Assembly: GCF_041052385.1 (NCBI RefSeq) | Contig: NZ_CP163439.1 | Span: forward strand, 3,523,001 to 3,587,000 | Direction of reading: 5' to 3' | Origin: Streptomyces sp. R28 | GTDB lineage: Bacteria; Actinomycetota; Actinomycetes; Streptomycetales; Streptomycetaceae | DNA length: 64,000 nt | In this document: positions 1 through 7,623 of the stretch, one piece after another | Layout of the letters: each line of letters opens with the position of its first letter | Numbering within the stretch: the first letter of the stretch is position 1 | Notes under the pieces: generated by a model | Databases searched by the model: none | The model's input: the letters and a program-made list of their open reading frames with translations, nothing else | Told to the model about the DNA's origin: nothing | Program-made: the position numbers and the translations under genes

Positions 1-556
1 CGTGGCTGTACGACAGGATCATGCAGTTGCGGTCCTCGGGCGGCACCGCCTCCAGGTCGCACAGCAGCAGCCCGTAGGTGCGGTTGTAGGCGAGGATGTC
101 GTAGCGGCTGTTCTGCAGACAGGCCGGGTACGGCTCCAGTTGCTCCAGGACGGCCCGCATCGCGGGGGTCACCGAAGGACAGGTCGTCGCAGGTGTCGGG
201 TCGACCGCGCCGGCCAGCTGGAAGAGGTGGGAACGCTCGCTGGGGTCGAGCATCAGCGTGCGGGCGAGGGCGTCGAGGACCTGGACGGAGACCTGGATGT
301 CCCGAGCCTGTTCGAGCCACGTGTACCAGGTGACGCCGACGGCCGCGAGCTGGGCGACCTCCTCGCGGCGCAGGCCCGGTGTGCGGCGTCGGCGGCCGCG
401 GGGCAGGCCGACCTGCTCGGGGGTGATGTGCTCGCGGCGGTGGCGTAGGAAGGCGGCGAGTTCGTGGCGCCGGATCTCCGACGCGGCCGTACCGCGAGGG
501 GCTTCGGTCGCCGTCTGCTGAGCCAAGGTCGTCGTCTCCCGGGCCATGGTCGTCAT
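1..556 (-). CDS. XRE-family regulator with MmyB-like ligand domain (3' part missing)
   Basis: Minus-strand reading frame open from an ATG at 556 to the window edge, so about 185 N-terminal residues are visible and the C-terminus is cut off. Residues ~30-100 form a helix-turn-helix of the Streptomyces type, with the hallmark RRRTPGLRREEVAQLA followed by WYTWLEQAR. The following part (PYPACLQNSRYDILAYNRTY) matches the start of the MmyB-like domain, thought to bind a small ligand. A second in-frame ATG lies at 547. The gene is divergent from an MFS exporter at 652, the usual arrangement for a local regulator of an efflux pump; regulation of that pump is an inference. A complete paralogue of the same architecture lies at 58724. 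Confidence 0.88.
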   Translation of the reverse strand, partial: MTTMARETTTLAQQTATEAPRGTAASEIRRHELAAFLRHRREHITPEQVGLPRGRRRRTPGLRREEVAQLAAVGVTWYTWLEQARDIQVSVQVLDALARTLMLDPSERSHLFQLAGAVDPTPATTCPSVTPAMRAVLEQLEPYPACLQNSRYDILAYNRTYGLLLCDLEAVPPEDRNCMILSYSH

Positions 557-601
557 GCCTCCAGCCTGCCGCCGTCCCGACCCTGTTTCCAGGTGCTTCC
601 G

Positions 602-630
602 CTACCAGGATAAGAACACTCTGGTACCAG
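602..630. promoter_or_regulatory. Candidate operator between regulator and MFS pump
   Basis: The 95-bp gap between the divergent genes holds a perfect 10-bp palindrome CTGGTACCAG at 621-630 and a half-site CTACCAG at 602-608, about 20 bp (two helical turns) apart. A GGATAAG at 608-614 could be a -10-like element toward the MFS gene. This is the obvious place for the XRE regulator to bind; binding itself is not shown. Confidence 0.4.
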
Positions 631-651
631 TCTCGCAGCGGGCGCAGGCTC

Positions 652-2088
652 GTGACCGTGACTGAAACCATCACTTCACACAAGGCCGCCCACGCCGCCG
701 CGGCGCCACCCGTACTCGGTGGCCTCGGGCTCTTCACGGTACTGCTGGGCGCGGCACTCCCCCTCATCGACTTCTTCATCGTCAACGTCGCCCTGCCTTC
801 CATCGGCCACGACCTCGCGGCGAGCGAGTCGGTGCTCGAACTCGTCGTCGCCGGCTACGGGTTGGCGTACGCCGTGCTGCTCGTCCTGGGCGGACGGCTC
901 GGTGACCTGTTCGGCCGACGTCGGCTCTTCATCGGCGGCATGGCGGCGTTCGGGCTGACCTCGCTGGCGTGCGGGCTCGCGCCCAGCGCGTGGACCCTCG
1001 TCGCGGCGCGGGTCGCGCAGGGCGCGGCGTCGGCGGCGATGCTGCCGCAGGTGCTCGCCACGATCCAGGCGGCCACCAGCGGTCCGCGGCGCGCGAAGGC
1101 CATGGGGCTGTACGGCGCGACGGCCGGACTGTCCATGGTGGCGGGCCAGATCCTGGGCGGGGTCCTCGTCGCCGCCGACATCGCGGGGACCGGCTGGCGT
1201 TCCGTCTTCCTCGTGAACGTCCCCGTCGTCCTCGTCGGCCTTTTCCTGGCCGCCCGCGCGGTCCCGGAGACCCGCTCCCCGCGCCCCGAGCCGATCGACG
1301 GACCCGGCACGGTCCTGCTCGCCGTCTCCCTCCTCGCGCTCCTGGCCCCGCTCACCGAGGGCCGGGCGGCGGGCTGGCCGCTGTGGACGTGGCTGTCGCT
1401 GGCGGCGTTCCCGTTCGCGGCGTGGGCGTTCTACGCGGTGGAGCGCAGGGCGGACCGTCAGGGGCGTACGCCGCTCGTGCCGCCGAGCCTGTTCGAGCTC
1501 ACGTCTTTGCGGCGCGGTCTGGTGATGATCGTGCCGTTCTCGATCGGCTTCAGCGGCTTCATGTTCGTGATCGCGGTGGCGTTGCAGCAGGGCGCGGGCC
1601 GGAGCCCGGTCGCGGCGGGGCTGGCGCTCGCCCCCATGGCGGTGGTGTTCTTCTTCGTCTCGCTGGCCGGTCCGCGGCTGGTGGCCCGCTACGGCACCCG
1701 GGTCGTGACCGCCGGTGCGGCGATCCAGGCGGTGGGCGTGGCCCTGATGGCGCTGGCCGCCTGGCGCTCCTGGCCGGACCTCGGCCTCGTCGAACTGCTC
1801 CCCGGGGCGGCGATCGCCGGCGCGGGCCAGGCCCTCCAACTCCCTGTCATCTTCCGGATCGTCCTCTCCGAGGTGCCGTCGGCGCGGGCGGGCGTGGGCA
1901 GCGGGGTGATGATCACGACCCAGCAGTCGTCGCTGGCCCTGGGTGTGGCGACGCTGGGCACGCTCTTCCTCTCCCTCATCGCCGCGGTGGGCATGCGGGA
2001 CGCGCTGGTCACCACGCTCCTGGTCCAGCTGGCCGGAGTGGCGCTGACGGGGCTGCTCAGCCTGCGTCTGCCGCGCACGATCGGCTGA
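652..2088 (+). CDS. MFS exporter, DHA2 (EmrB/QacA-like) family
   Basis: A 478-residue integral membrane protein with repeated hydrophobic segments. Its first transmembrane helix contains DFFIVNVALPSIGHDL, the motif typical of 14-helix drug:H+ antiporters, and GGRLGDLFGRRRLF follows as the conserved cytoplasmic loop 2-3 signature of the MFS. A second MFS-like loop (GPRRAKAMGLYGAT) lies near residue 145. It probably pumps a drug-like compound or dye out in exchange for protons; the substrate cannot be read from sequence. The start is GTG at 652, with a second GTG at 658 as alternative. The divergent MmyB-type regulator upstream suggests ligand-inducible expression. Confidence 0.9.
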   Translation: MTVTETITSHKAAHAAAAPPVLGGLGLFTVLLGAALPLIDFFIVNVALPSIGHDLAASESVLELVVAGYGLAYAVLLVLGGRLGDLFGRRRLFIGGMAAFGLTSLACGLAPSAWTLVAARVAQGAASAAMLPQVLATIQAATSGPRRAKAMGLYGATAGLSMVAGQILGGVLVAADIAGTGWRSVFLVNVPVVLVGLFLAARAVPETRSPRPEPIDGPGTVLLAVSLLALLAPLTEGRAAGWPLWTWLSLAAFPFAAWAFYAVERRADRQGRTPLVPPSLFELTSLRRGLVMIVPFSIGFSGFMFVIAVALQQGAGRSPVAAGLALAPMAVVFFFVSLAGPRLVARYGTRVVTAGAAIQAVGVALMALAAWRSWPDLGLVELLPGAAIAGAGQALQLPVIFRIVLSEVPSARAGVGSGVMITTQQSSLALGVATLGTLFLSLIAAVGMRDALVTTLLVQLAGVALTGLLSLRLPRTIG

Positions 2089-2231
2089 GGACATGTGAGG
2101 GTGTGGCCACAGGTTGGTCAACTCGCCGGGAAGGAGTCCCTGTTGATGTTGGTCTTGCTGCACACTCCTTGCTGCGCACGCCACTCAGGGCCGCGCACGC
2201 GGACTCGATGTCCTCGGACGCTGGAGGCGTC

Positions 2232-2450
2232 ATGCTGGAGATCAACACGAGCAAGGTGAGCCGCTGGGACCACCACGGACGCGAGCACGTCGTACGGGTA
2301 CAGCGCAAGGGCACGCAGCGCACGATCAGATGTGACACCTGCGGCTGGCGCCAGGGCGCGCAGTTCCTGCCCTGGCTGAAGGCGGAGGAACACCTGGCGG
2401 AGGCGCACCAGGCGACTGTGGATCCGACGGAAGCGCAGTCGGGCCGATGA
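2232..2450 (+). CDS. Small CxxC-containing hypothetical protein
   Basis: A 72-residue protein beginning MLEINTSKVSRWDHHGREH, with one CDTCGW motif near residue 35 flanked by basic stretches and downstream histidines (EEHLAEAHQ). A C2H2-like C-x2-C...H-x4-H arrangement is visible, so a single small zinc-binding module is possible. The ATG at 2232 is preceded by GGAGGCG. The stop overlaps the start of the acetyltransferase gene (ATGA), implying translational coupling and a shared mRNA. The family is not recognised; zinc binding is an inference from cysteine and histidine spacing. Confidence 0.7.
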   Translation: MLEINTSKVSRWDHHGREHVVRVQRKGTQRTIRCDTCGWRQGAQFLPWLKAEEHLAEAHQATVDPTEAQSGR

Positions 2451-3070
2451 CGGGCATCCGCCGGTACCGGCCCGAGGACCGGGAGGCCGTCGAGGACATC
2501 TGCGTCCGCACGGCACACGAGGGTGGCGACAGCCGTCCGCACTACAAAGACCCCGGTATCTTCCCGACGACCTTCGCGACCCCGTACGTCGTCCTCGAAC
2601 CGGACCTCGCCTTCGTCCTGGACGACGGCGCGGGCAGGGCGGTCGGCTACGTCCTCGGCGCCGCGGACACGCCACGCTTCGTCGAGGACTTCCGCACCGA
2701 GTGGCTCCCGCGGGCAGCCGAGCGCTACCCCGACCCGTCCGGGCCCCCGAGCACCCCGGACGAGGCGATGATCCGGCTCCTGCACCACCCGGAGCGCATG
2801 CTCGTCCCGGAGGTCGCCGCCTACCCGGCCCACCTGCACATCGACCTGCTCCCCGACTGGCAGGGCCGGGGGCACGGCCGCGCCCTGATGCGCACCCTGT
2901 TGCAGGCCCTTCAGGACAAGGCAGTCCCCGCCGTCCACCTCTCCATGGTCACGGCCAACACCCCGGCCAGGGCCTTCTACGACCGTCTGGGGTTCCACGA
3001 GATCGCCGTCCCCGATCCCGGACCGGTCACCTACCTCGGGCGTACGACGAAGGACCTCGACATCCTGTGA
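2447..3070 (+). CDS. GNAT-family N-acetyltransferase
   Basis: A 207-residue protein starting MTGIRRYRPEDREAVEDIC, the usual opening of GNAT enzymes. The acetyl-CoA binding motif A is DWQGRGHGRALMRTL near residues 135-150, followed by the NTPARAFYDRLGFHEI motif B region. The protein transfers an acetyl group from acetyl-CoA to an amine, probably of a small molecule; the acceptor is unknown. It is translationally coupled to the upstream CxxC protein through an ATGA overlap. The TetR gene follows convergently only 4 bp away. Confidence 0.88.
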   Translation: MTGIRRYRPEDREAVEDICVRTAHEGGDSRPHYKDPGIFPTTFATPYVVLEPDLAFVLDDGAGRAVGYVLGAADTPRFVEDFRTEWLPRAAERYPDPSGPPSTPDEAMIRLLHHPERMLVPEVAAYPAHLHIDLLPDWQGRGHGRALMRTLLQALQDKAVPAVHLSMVTANTPARAFYDRLGFHEIAVPDPGPVTYLGRTTKDLDIL

Positions 3071-3074
3071 CGGC

Positions 3075-3671
3075 TCAGCCGCGGGCCCGCAGCCCGCTCA
3101 CCAGCAGGTCCACGACCGCCGCCAACTCGCCCTCCACACCGGGCTGTCGCCACTCACGCGCATAGAACGGGTCGTGGAAGCGGCCCGTGGCCTGGAAGAG
3201 GGCGCGGGCGGTGGTCGCGGGGTCGGCGGCGCTGAAGGTGCCCGCGTCGACGCCCGCCCGGACGATCCGGGTCAGCTGGCCGGTCAGGTCGGCGATGTGC
3301 TCAGCGACCACCCCGCCGCTCTCGGCAGCCAGCACCGAGAAGGTGGCGAACAGTTCGGGGTCGTCGCCCGCCTTGCGGCGCTTGGCGGCGAACAGGTCCT
3401 CGAACCAGGCGCGCAGGCGTGACTCCGGGTCGAGGTCCTCGGCGCCGACGATCCCGGAGAGGGACTCGAACATCCGGTCCAGCCACCTCTTGGTCACCGC
3501 CTCCCGCAACGCCGCCTTCGTACGGAAGTGCCGGTAGACGCTGCCATGGCTGACGCCGAGCGCGCGGGCCACGTCGACCACGGTGGCCTTGGCCGGTCCG
3601 TGGCGGCGCAGCACCTCCTCGGTAGCTTCGAGGATGCGCTCGGCGGTCAGGGTCTCGCTGGTCGGAGGCAT
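3075..3671 (-). CDS. TetR-family transcriptional regulator
   Basis: A 198-residue protein whose N-terminus carries the TetR helix-turn-helix (VVDVARALGVSHGSVYRHF, residues ~31-50) and whose remaining helical part is the variable ligand-binding and dimerisation domain. It lies 25 bp downstream of the aldo/keto reductase gene on the same strand, so the two are probably cotranscribed. The palindrome at 4745-4766 upstream of that gene has the size and symmetry expected of a TetR operator, suggesting autoregulation of the pair. Confidence 0.9.
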   Translation of the reverse strand: MPPTSETLTAERILEATEEVLRRHGPAKATVVDVARALGVSHGSVYRHFRTKAALREAVTKRWLDRMFESLSGIVGAEDLDPESRLRAWFEDLFAAKRRKAGDDPELFATFSVLAAESGGVVAEHIADLTGQLTRIVRAGVDAGTFSAADPATTARALFQATGRFHDPFYAREWRQPGVEGELAAVVDLLVSGLRARG

Positions 3672-3696
3672 GCCTAGACGGTACCCGGCACCGCGA

Positions 3697-4722
3697 TCAG
3701 CGTTCGCTGTCGAGCATGGCCATCTGGGCCGGGGCGTACCGCTCGCCGGCCGCCGCGTCCGCCGGTACGGCGGCCTCGATGGCGGCGAGGTCGGCCGCGT
3801 CCAGGCTCACGTCCAGGGCACCCAGAGCCTCGCCGAGCCGCTCACGGGTACGGGCGCCGACCAGCGGCACGATGTCCGTATCGTGCCGCGGGCCCTGCGC
3901 GATCACCCAGGCGATGGCGACCTGGGCGACGGAGACGCCCTTCTGCTCGGCGATCTTGCGCAGGGACTCGACCAGGGTGAGGTTGTGCCGGAGGTTCTCG
4001 CCCTGGAAGCGGGGCGAGTGGGCGCGGAAGTCGGTCGCCGCGTACTCCTGGCCGGCCATGACATGGCCCGAGATCAGCCCGCGGGAGAGCACGCCGTACG
4101 CGGTGACGGCGATGCCCAGCTCGCGCAGGGTGGGCAGGATCTCCCGCTCGGGGCCGCGGGAGATGAGCGCGTACTCGATCTGGAGGTCGGCGATCGGAGC
4201 GGTGGCGGCGGCCCGGCGGATGGTGTCCGCGCCGACCTCGCTGAGCCCGATGTGGCGGACGTATCCCTTCTCGACCAGTTCCGCGATCGCGCCCACGGTC
4301 TCCTCGATCGGCACGTCCGGGTCGAGCCGGGCGGGGCGGTAGACATCGATGTGGTCGACGCCGAGGCGCTGGAGTGAGTACGCGGCGAAGGTCTTCACGG
4401 CGGCCGGGCTCCCGTCGAAGCCGTACCAGTCGCCGTCCGGGCCGCGCTGGGCGCCGAACTTGACGCTGAGCAGCGCGTTCTCGCGCAGGGCGGCCGGGGC
4501 GGTGCGCAGGGCCTCGTTGATCAGCAGTTCGTTGTGGCCCATGCCGTAGAAGTCGCCGGTGTCGAGCAGGGTCACGCCCGCTTCCAGGGCGGCGTGGATG
4601 GTGGCGACGGACTCGGCACGGTCCGCCTCGCCGTACATGCCGGACATGCCCATGCAGCCGAGGCCGAGGGCGGAGACCTGGGGGCCGGTGGTTCCGAGGG
4701 TGCGGGTCTGCGTCTTGGTCAT
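3697..4722 (-). CDS. Aldo/keto reductase
   Basis: A 341-residue NADPH-dependent oxidoreductase of the (beta/alpha)8 AKR superfamily, starting MTKTQTRTLGTTGPQVSALG at the ATG at 4722. It retains the active-site Asp and Tyr in LLDTGDFYGMGHNE (residues ~55-68) and the Lys in LLSVKFGA. The position usually holding the catalytic His (Y-x-H-R-x-D-P) reads YRPARLDP, so His is replaced, as seen in some actinobacterial members. It should reduce or oxidise a carbonyl compound in the cytoplasm; the substrate is unknown. It is first in a two-gene unit with a TetR regulator. Confidence 0.9.
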   Translation of the reverse strand: MTKTQTRTLGTTGPQVSALGLGCMGMSGMYGEADRAESVATIHAALEAGVTLLDTGDFYGMGHNELLINEALRTAPAALRENALLSVKFGAQRGPDGDWYGFDGSPAAVKTFAAYSLQRLGVDHIDVYRPARLDPDVPIEETVGAIAELVEKGYVRHIGLSEVGADTIRRAAATAPIADLQIEYALISRGPEREILPTLRELGIAVTAYGVLSRGLISGHVMAGQEYAATDFRAHSPRFQGENLRHNLTLVESLRKIAEQKGVSVAQVAIAWVIAQGPRHDTDIVPLVGARTRERLGEALGALDVSLDAADLAAIEAAVPADAAAGERYAPAQMAMLDSER

Positions 4723-4737
4723 GCATGCACTGTGACA

Positions 4738-4780
4738 TGACAGCTGACAGATTTCAATATCTGTCATTCCATACCTGTCA
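4738..4780. promoter_or_regulatory. Palindromic operator array upstream of the AKR-TetR pair
   Basis: TGACAGAT (4745-4752) and ATCTGTCA (4759-4766) form perfect 8-bp inverted arms with a 6-bp spacer. A further TGACAG half-site lies at 4738-4743 and a further CTGTCA at 4775-4780, so half-sites are symmetrically repeated on both sides. The array sits directly before the AKR start codon at 4722. The size fits two TetR dimers; the TetR protein encoded downstream is the likely binder (inference). Confidence 0.6.
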
Positions 4781-4809
4781 TTCCGCACCTGCCAGGCGCT
4801 GCATCAGAA

Positions 4810-4842
4810 TGGTCCAGACCTATTGACTAAAGGTCTGGACCA
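4810..4842. promoter_or_regulatory. Two inverted dre-like boxes of a chitinase promoter
   Basis: TGGTCCAGACCT (4810-4821) and its exact reverse complement AGGTCTGGACCA (4831-4842) flank a 9-bp spacer that contains TTGACT (4823-4828), a good -35 element. TGGTCCAGACCT is the 12-mer known from Streptomyces chitinase promoters and closely resembles the DasR-responsive element. This predicts control of the downstream chitinase by DasR, induced through chitin breakdown products. Confidence 0.75.
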
Positions 4843-4894
4843 CGAGCACTGTCATGCCTACGACACCTCACCGCACCCCCACCGGGAGGCCCGC

Positions 4895-5947
4895 ATGCTC
4901 CGCCGCGCCCTGCGCCTGCTCACCGCCGCACTGACGACCGCCTGCCTCGCTCAACTGCCCGTCGCCGCCACCGCCTCCGCCTCCGCAGCCGACATCTGCG
5001 CGATCAAGCCGAAGCCGTCCGGCAAGGTCCTTCAGGGCTACTGGGAGAACTGGGACGGCGCCGCCAACGGGGTCCACCCGCCCTTCGGCTGGACCCCGAT
5101 CACCGACTCCCGTATCGCCGCGCACGGCTACAACGTGATCAACGCGGCCTTCCCGGTGATCCGCTCCGACGGCACCGCGCTCTGGGAGGACGGCATGGAC
5201 GCGGGCGTGAAGGTGGCCACGCCCGCGGAGATGTGCGCGGCGAAGGCGTCGGGCCGGACGATCCTGCTGTCGATCGGCGGCGCGGCGGCCGGCATCGACC
5301 TCAGCTCGACCGCCGTCGCGGACCGCTTCGTCGCGACGATCGTCCCGATCCTGAAGAAATACAACTTCGACGGCATCGACATAGACATCGAGACGGGCCT
5401 GGTCGGCAGCGGCAGCATCACCCAACTGTCCACATCGCAGGCCAACTTGATCCGCATCATCGACGGCGTCCTGGCGCAGATGCCGGCCGGCTTCGGCCTG
5501 ACGATGGCCCCGGAGACGGCGTACGTCACCGGGGGCAGCGTGGTCTACGGCTCGATCTGGGGCGCGTATCTCCCCGTCATCAAGAAGTACGCCGACAACG
5601 GCCGCCTGTGGTGGCTGAACATGCAGTACTACAACGGCAGCATGTACGGCTGCTCCGGCGACTCCTACTCCGCCGGCACCGTCGAGGGCTTCGTCGCCCA
5701 GACCGACTGCCTCGACAAGGGCCTGGTCGTGCAGGGTACGACCGTCAAGGTGCCGTACGACAAGCAGGTACCGGGCCTGCCCGCGCAGTCGGGCGCGGGC
5801 GGCGGCTACCTGTCCCCGTCCCTCGTCGCCCAGGCCTGGCGGCACTACGGCACCTCGCTCAAGGGGCTGATGACGTGGTCGATCAACTGGGACGGCTCGA
5901 AGGACTGGACGTTCGGCGACAACGTGAAGTCACTGCAAGGGCGTTGA
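4895..5947 (+). CDS. Secreted GH18 chitinase
   Basis: A 350-residue glycoside hydrolase family 18 enzyme that cleaves beta-1,4 links in chitin. Residues 1-~32 are a Sec signal peptide (MLRRALRLLTAALTTACL, ending near ASASAAD). The mature chain begins with the barrel strand VLQGYWENWD; ILLSIGGAAAG is the conserved SxGG strand, and FDGIDIDIE near residue 165 is the DxxDxDxE catalytic motif with the acid Glu last. No binding or fibronectin domain is present, so this is a single-domain enzyme. The ATG at 4895 follows GGGAGG. Two inverted dre-like boxes lie 53 bp upstream. By synteny (from memory) it corresponds to the chitinase preceding glyS in S. coelicolor. Confidence 0.93.
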   Translation: MLRRALRLLTAALTTACLAQLPVAATASASAADICAIKPKPSGKVLQGYWENWDGAANGVHPPFGWTPITDSRIAAHGYNVINAAFPVIRSDGTALWEDGMDAGVKVATPAEMCAAKASGRTILLSIGGAAAGIDLSSTAVADRFVATIVPILKKYNFDGIDIDIETGLVGSGSITQLSTSQANLIRIIDGVLAQMPAGFGLTMAPETAYVTGGSVVYGSIWGAYLPVIKKYADNGRLWWLNMQYYNGSMYGCSGDSYSAGTVEGFVAQTDCLDKGLVVQGTTVKVPYDKQVPGLPAQSGAGGGYLSPSLVAQAWRHYGTSLKGLMTWSINWDGSKDWTFGDNVKSLQGR

Positions 5948-5969
5948 GCGACGAGGGACAGGGCTGGAC

Positions 5970-6365
5970 CTAGCGGCCAAGGCCCTCGACCGCCACGGTG
6001 GCGGCCTTCGCGAGCAGGGCGTCGCGGCGTTCGGCGCCCTGCTCACCGCGGGTGGACATGACCGCCATGACGATGGGGTTGCCCCCGTCGTCCGGCCACA
6101 GTACGGCGATGTTGTTGCGTCCGCCGTATCCGGCGGTGCCGCTCTTGTCGGCGACCTCCCAGCTGTCGGGGACGCCCGCCCTGATGAGGGTGTGACCGGT
6201 CATGTTCGTCGTCATCCACCGCCGGAGCAGCTCGCGTTCGTCCCGCTTCAGGGCGTCGCCGAGCAGGAAGGCCCGCAGGCTCCCCGCCATCGCGCGCGGT
6301 GTGCTCGTGTCGCGGATGTCGCCCGGCTTGCCTTCGCTCATGTCCGGCTCGTACCGGTCCAGAGC
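5970..6365 (-). pseudogene. C-terminal half of a class A beta-lactamase (5' end deleted)
   Basis: The minus-strand frame reads LDRYEPDMSEGKPGDI...RDTSTPRAM...VADKSGTAGYGGRNNIAV to the natural C-terminus. This covers the omega-loop Glu of class A enzymes (in RYEPDM; the usual ELN Asn is Ser here) and the KSG box in place of KTG. The Ser-x-x-Lys and SDN motifs and the signal peptide, roughly the first 150 residues, are absent. Homology stops abruptly at about 6362, where sequence of a second, opposite-strand hydrolase starts. Upstream in-frame codons show no beta-lactamase similarity, so this is a remnant and not an active enzyme. Confidence 0.75.
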
Positions 6366-6823
6366 GTTTCGACCCGGCGGACGTGCACCTCGCGCACGCC
6401 CTCGCGATCGACGCCGGCACCCCGGGCCGCGGCCACCGGGTGCCGCAGCTCGACATCTCACGCGCCAACACCGGGACGGCACGGGCCTTCGTCGACCTCC
6501 TTCAGGCCCTGTGGCAGCCCTCAGCGATCCACCCCGACGTCGCGGCCCGAGTACGCGGCTTCATGGCCAACAACCTCGTACGCAACCGCCTCGCCCCGGA
6601 CTTCGACTCCGACGCCTCCACGTGGTCGTCCAAAACCGGCATGCTGCTCAACCTGCGCCACGAGGTCGGCGTCGTCGAACACGCCGACGGCCAGAGCTAC
6701 GCGGTAGCCGTCCTGACCGAGTCCCGGGTGGCCGCCGGCCGGCAGCCGGGCGCCGACGCCCTCATGGGCCAGGTCGCCCGGCGCCTGCGCGACGAACTCC
6801 GGTCGAGGTGGGTCCACAGCTAG
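6362..6823 (+). pseudogene. C-terminal half of a second beta-lactamase-like serine hydrolase (5' end deleted)
   Basis: The plus-strand frame from about 6362 reads ERFDPADVHLAHALAIDAG...QLDISRANTGTARAF...WSSKTGMLLNLRHEVGVVEH. WSSKTG is the KTG box of the class A beta-lactamase/DD-peptidase fold and the surrounding sequence is the C-terminal half of a PenP-like serine hydrolase. The nucleophile Ser-x-x-Lys part is missing. The gene lies head to head with the remnant at 5970-6365, sharing the same breakpoint. An ATG at 6299 is in frame but the intervening codons do not resemble the family. The stop overlaps the LysE stop by 4 bp. Confidence 0.7.
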
Positions 6824-7431
6824 CGGGCGGTCACCGCCAGCTTCGCCCCCAGTGCCACGAACGATCCGGCGAAGCTCCGCCGCAGCCACGTCATCACCCG
6901 GGGCCGGGAGGTGACGTGGCTGCGCACGGAGGCCGCGAGGACGCCGTACGCCGCGAAGACCGCGAAGGTCACCAGCATGAACACCGCGCTGAGCGCCAGC
7001 ATCCGCGGCAGGGCGTTCGCCTCGCCCGGGTCCACGAACTGGGGCAGGAACGCGAAGAAGAAGATCGTCAGCTTCGGGTTGAGGATGTTGATCAGTACGC
7101 CCCGCACGATCACGCGCCCCGAGGATAGCGGCGCGGCACCTTCGTCCAGCGCGATGGCCTCCTTGTCCTTGAGCGTCGCCCACGCCATGTACAAGAGGTA
7201 GGCGACACCGGCGTACTTGAGGATCTGGAAGGCCGTCGCGCTCGTGTGCAGCAGGGCGGCGACTCCGGTGACGGTGGCCAGCATGTGCGGCACGATCCCG
7301 AGCGTGCACGCGAAGGCGGCGACGACGGCCGCGCGAGGGCCGCGGGACAGTCCGGCGGCCAGGGTGTAGACGACGCCGGTGCCGGGGGTGGCGACCACGA
7401 CGAGGGTGGTCAGCAGAAACGCGATGCTCAT
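6820..7431 (-). CDS. LysE/RhtB-family amino-acid exporter
   Basis: A 203-residue membrane protein with about six hydrophobic segments. It opens MSIAFLLTTLVVVATPGTGVVYTL, where TPGPG/TPGTG is characteristic of LysE/RhtB translocators, and has GVLINILNPKLTIFFFAF, the conserved NPK loop of the family. It exports amino acids or related metabolites using the proton motive force; the specific substrate is not predictable. The start at 7431 was chosen because upstream in-frame residues are not hydrophobic or conserved. It ends convergently on the beta-lactamase-like remnant. Confidence 0.88.
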   Translation of the reverse strand: MSIAFLLTTLVVVATPGTGVVYTLAAGLSRGPRAAVVAAFACTLGIVPHMLATVTGVAALLHTSATAFQILKYAGVAYLLYMAWATLKDKEAIALDEGAAPLSSGRVIVRGVLINILNPKLTIFFFAFLPQFVDPGEANALPRMLALSAVFMLVTFAVFAAYGVLAASVRSHVTSRPRVMTWLRRSFAGSFVALGAKLAVTAR

Positions 7432-7623
7432 GCGGGCCACCCTGTCGTCGCCGCGACCCGGGATACAGGGCCAATCGCCCACCGCGCAACAGGGCCAATG
7501 AGCAGCCGCCGCTCCGTTCGACACGGTTCACATCTGCTCGGAGAATGGAGATGTCGGCGCAGTCACCCCGGGCGGCGCCTGCCGTCGGCCCCGGTAGCTC
7601 CGCGCCGCCCGAGGAGGCGTGCC

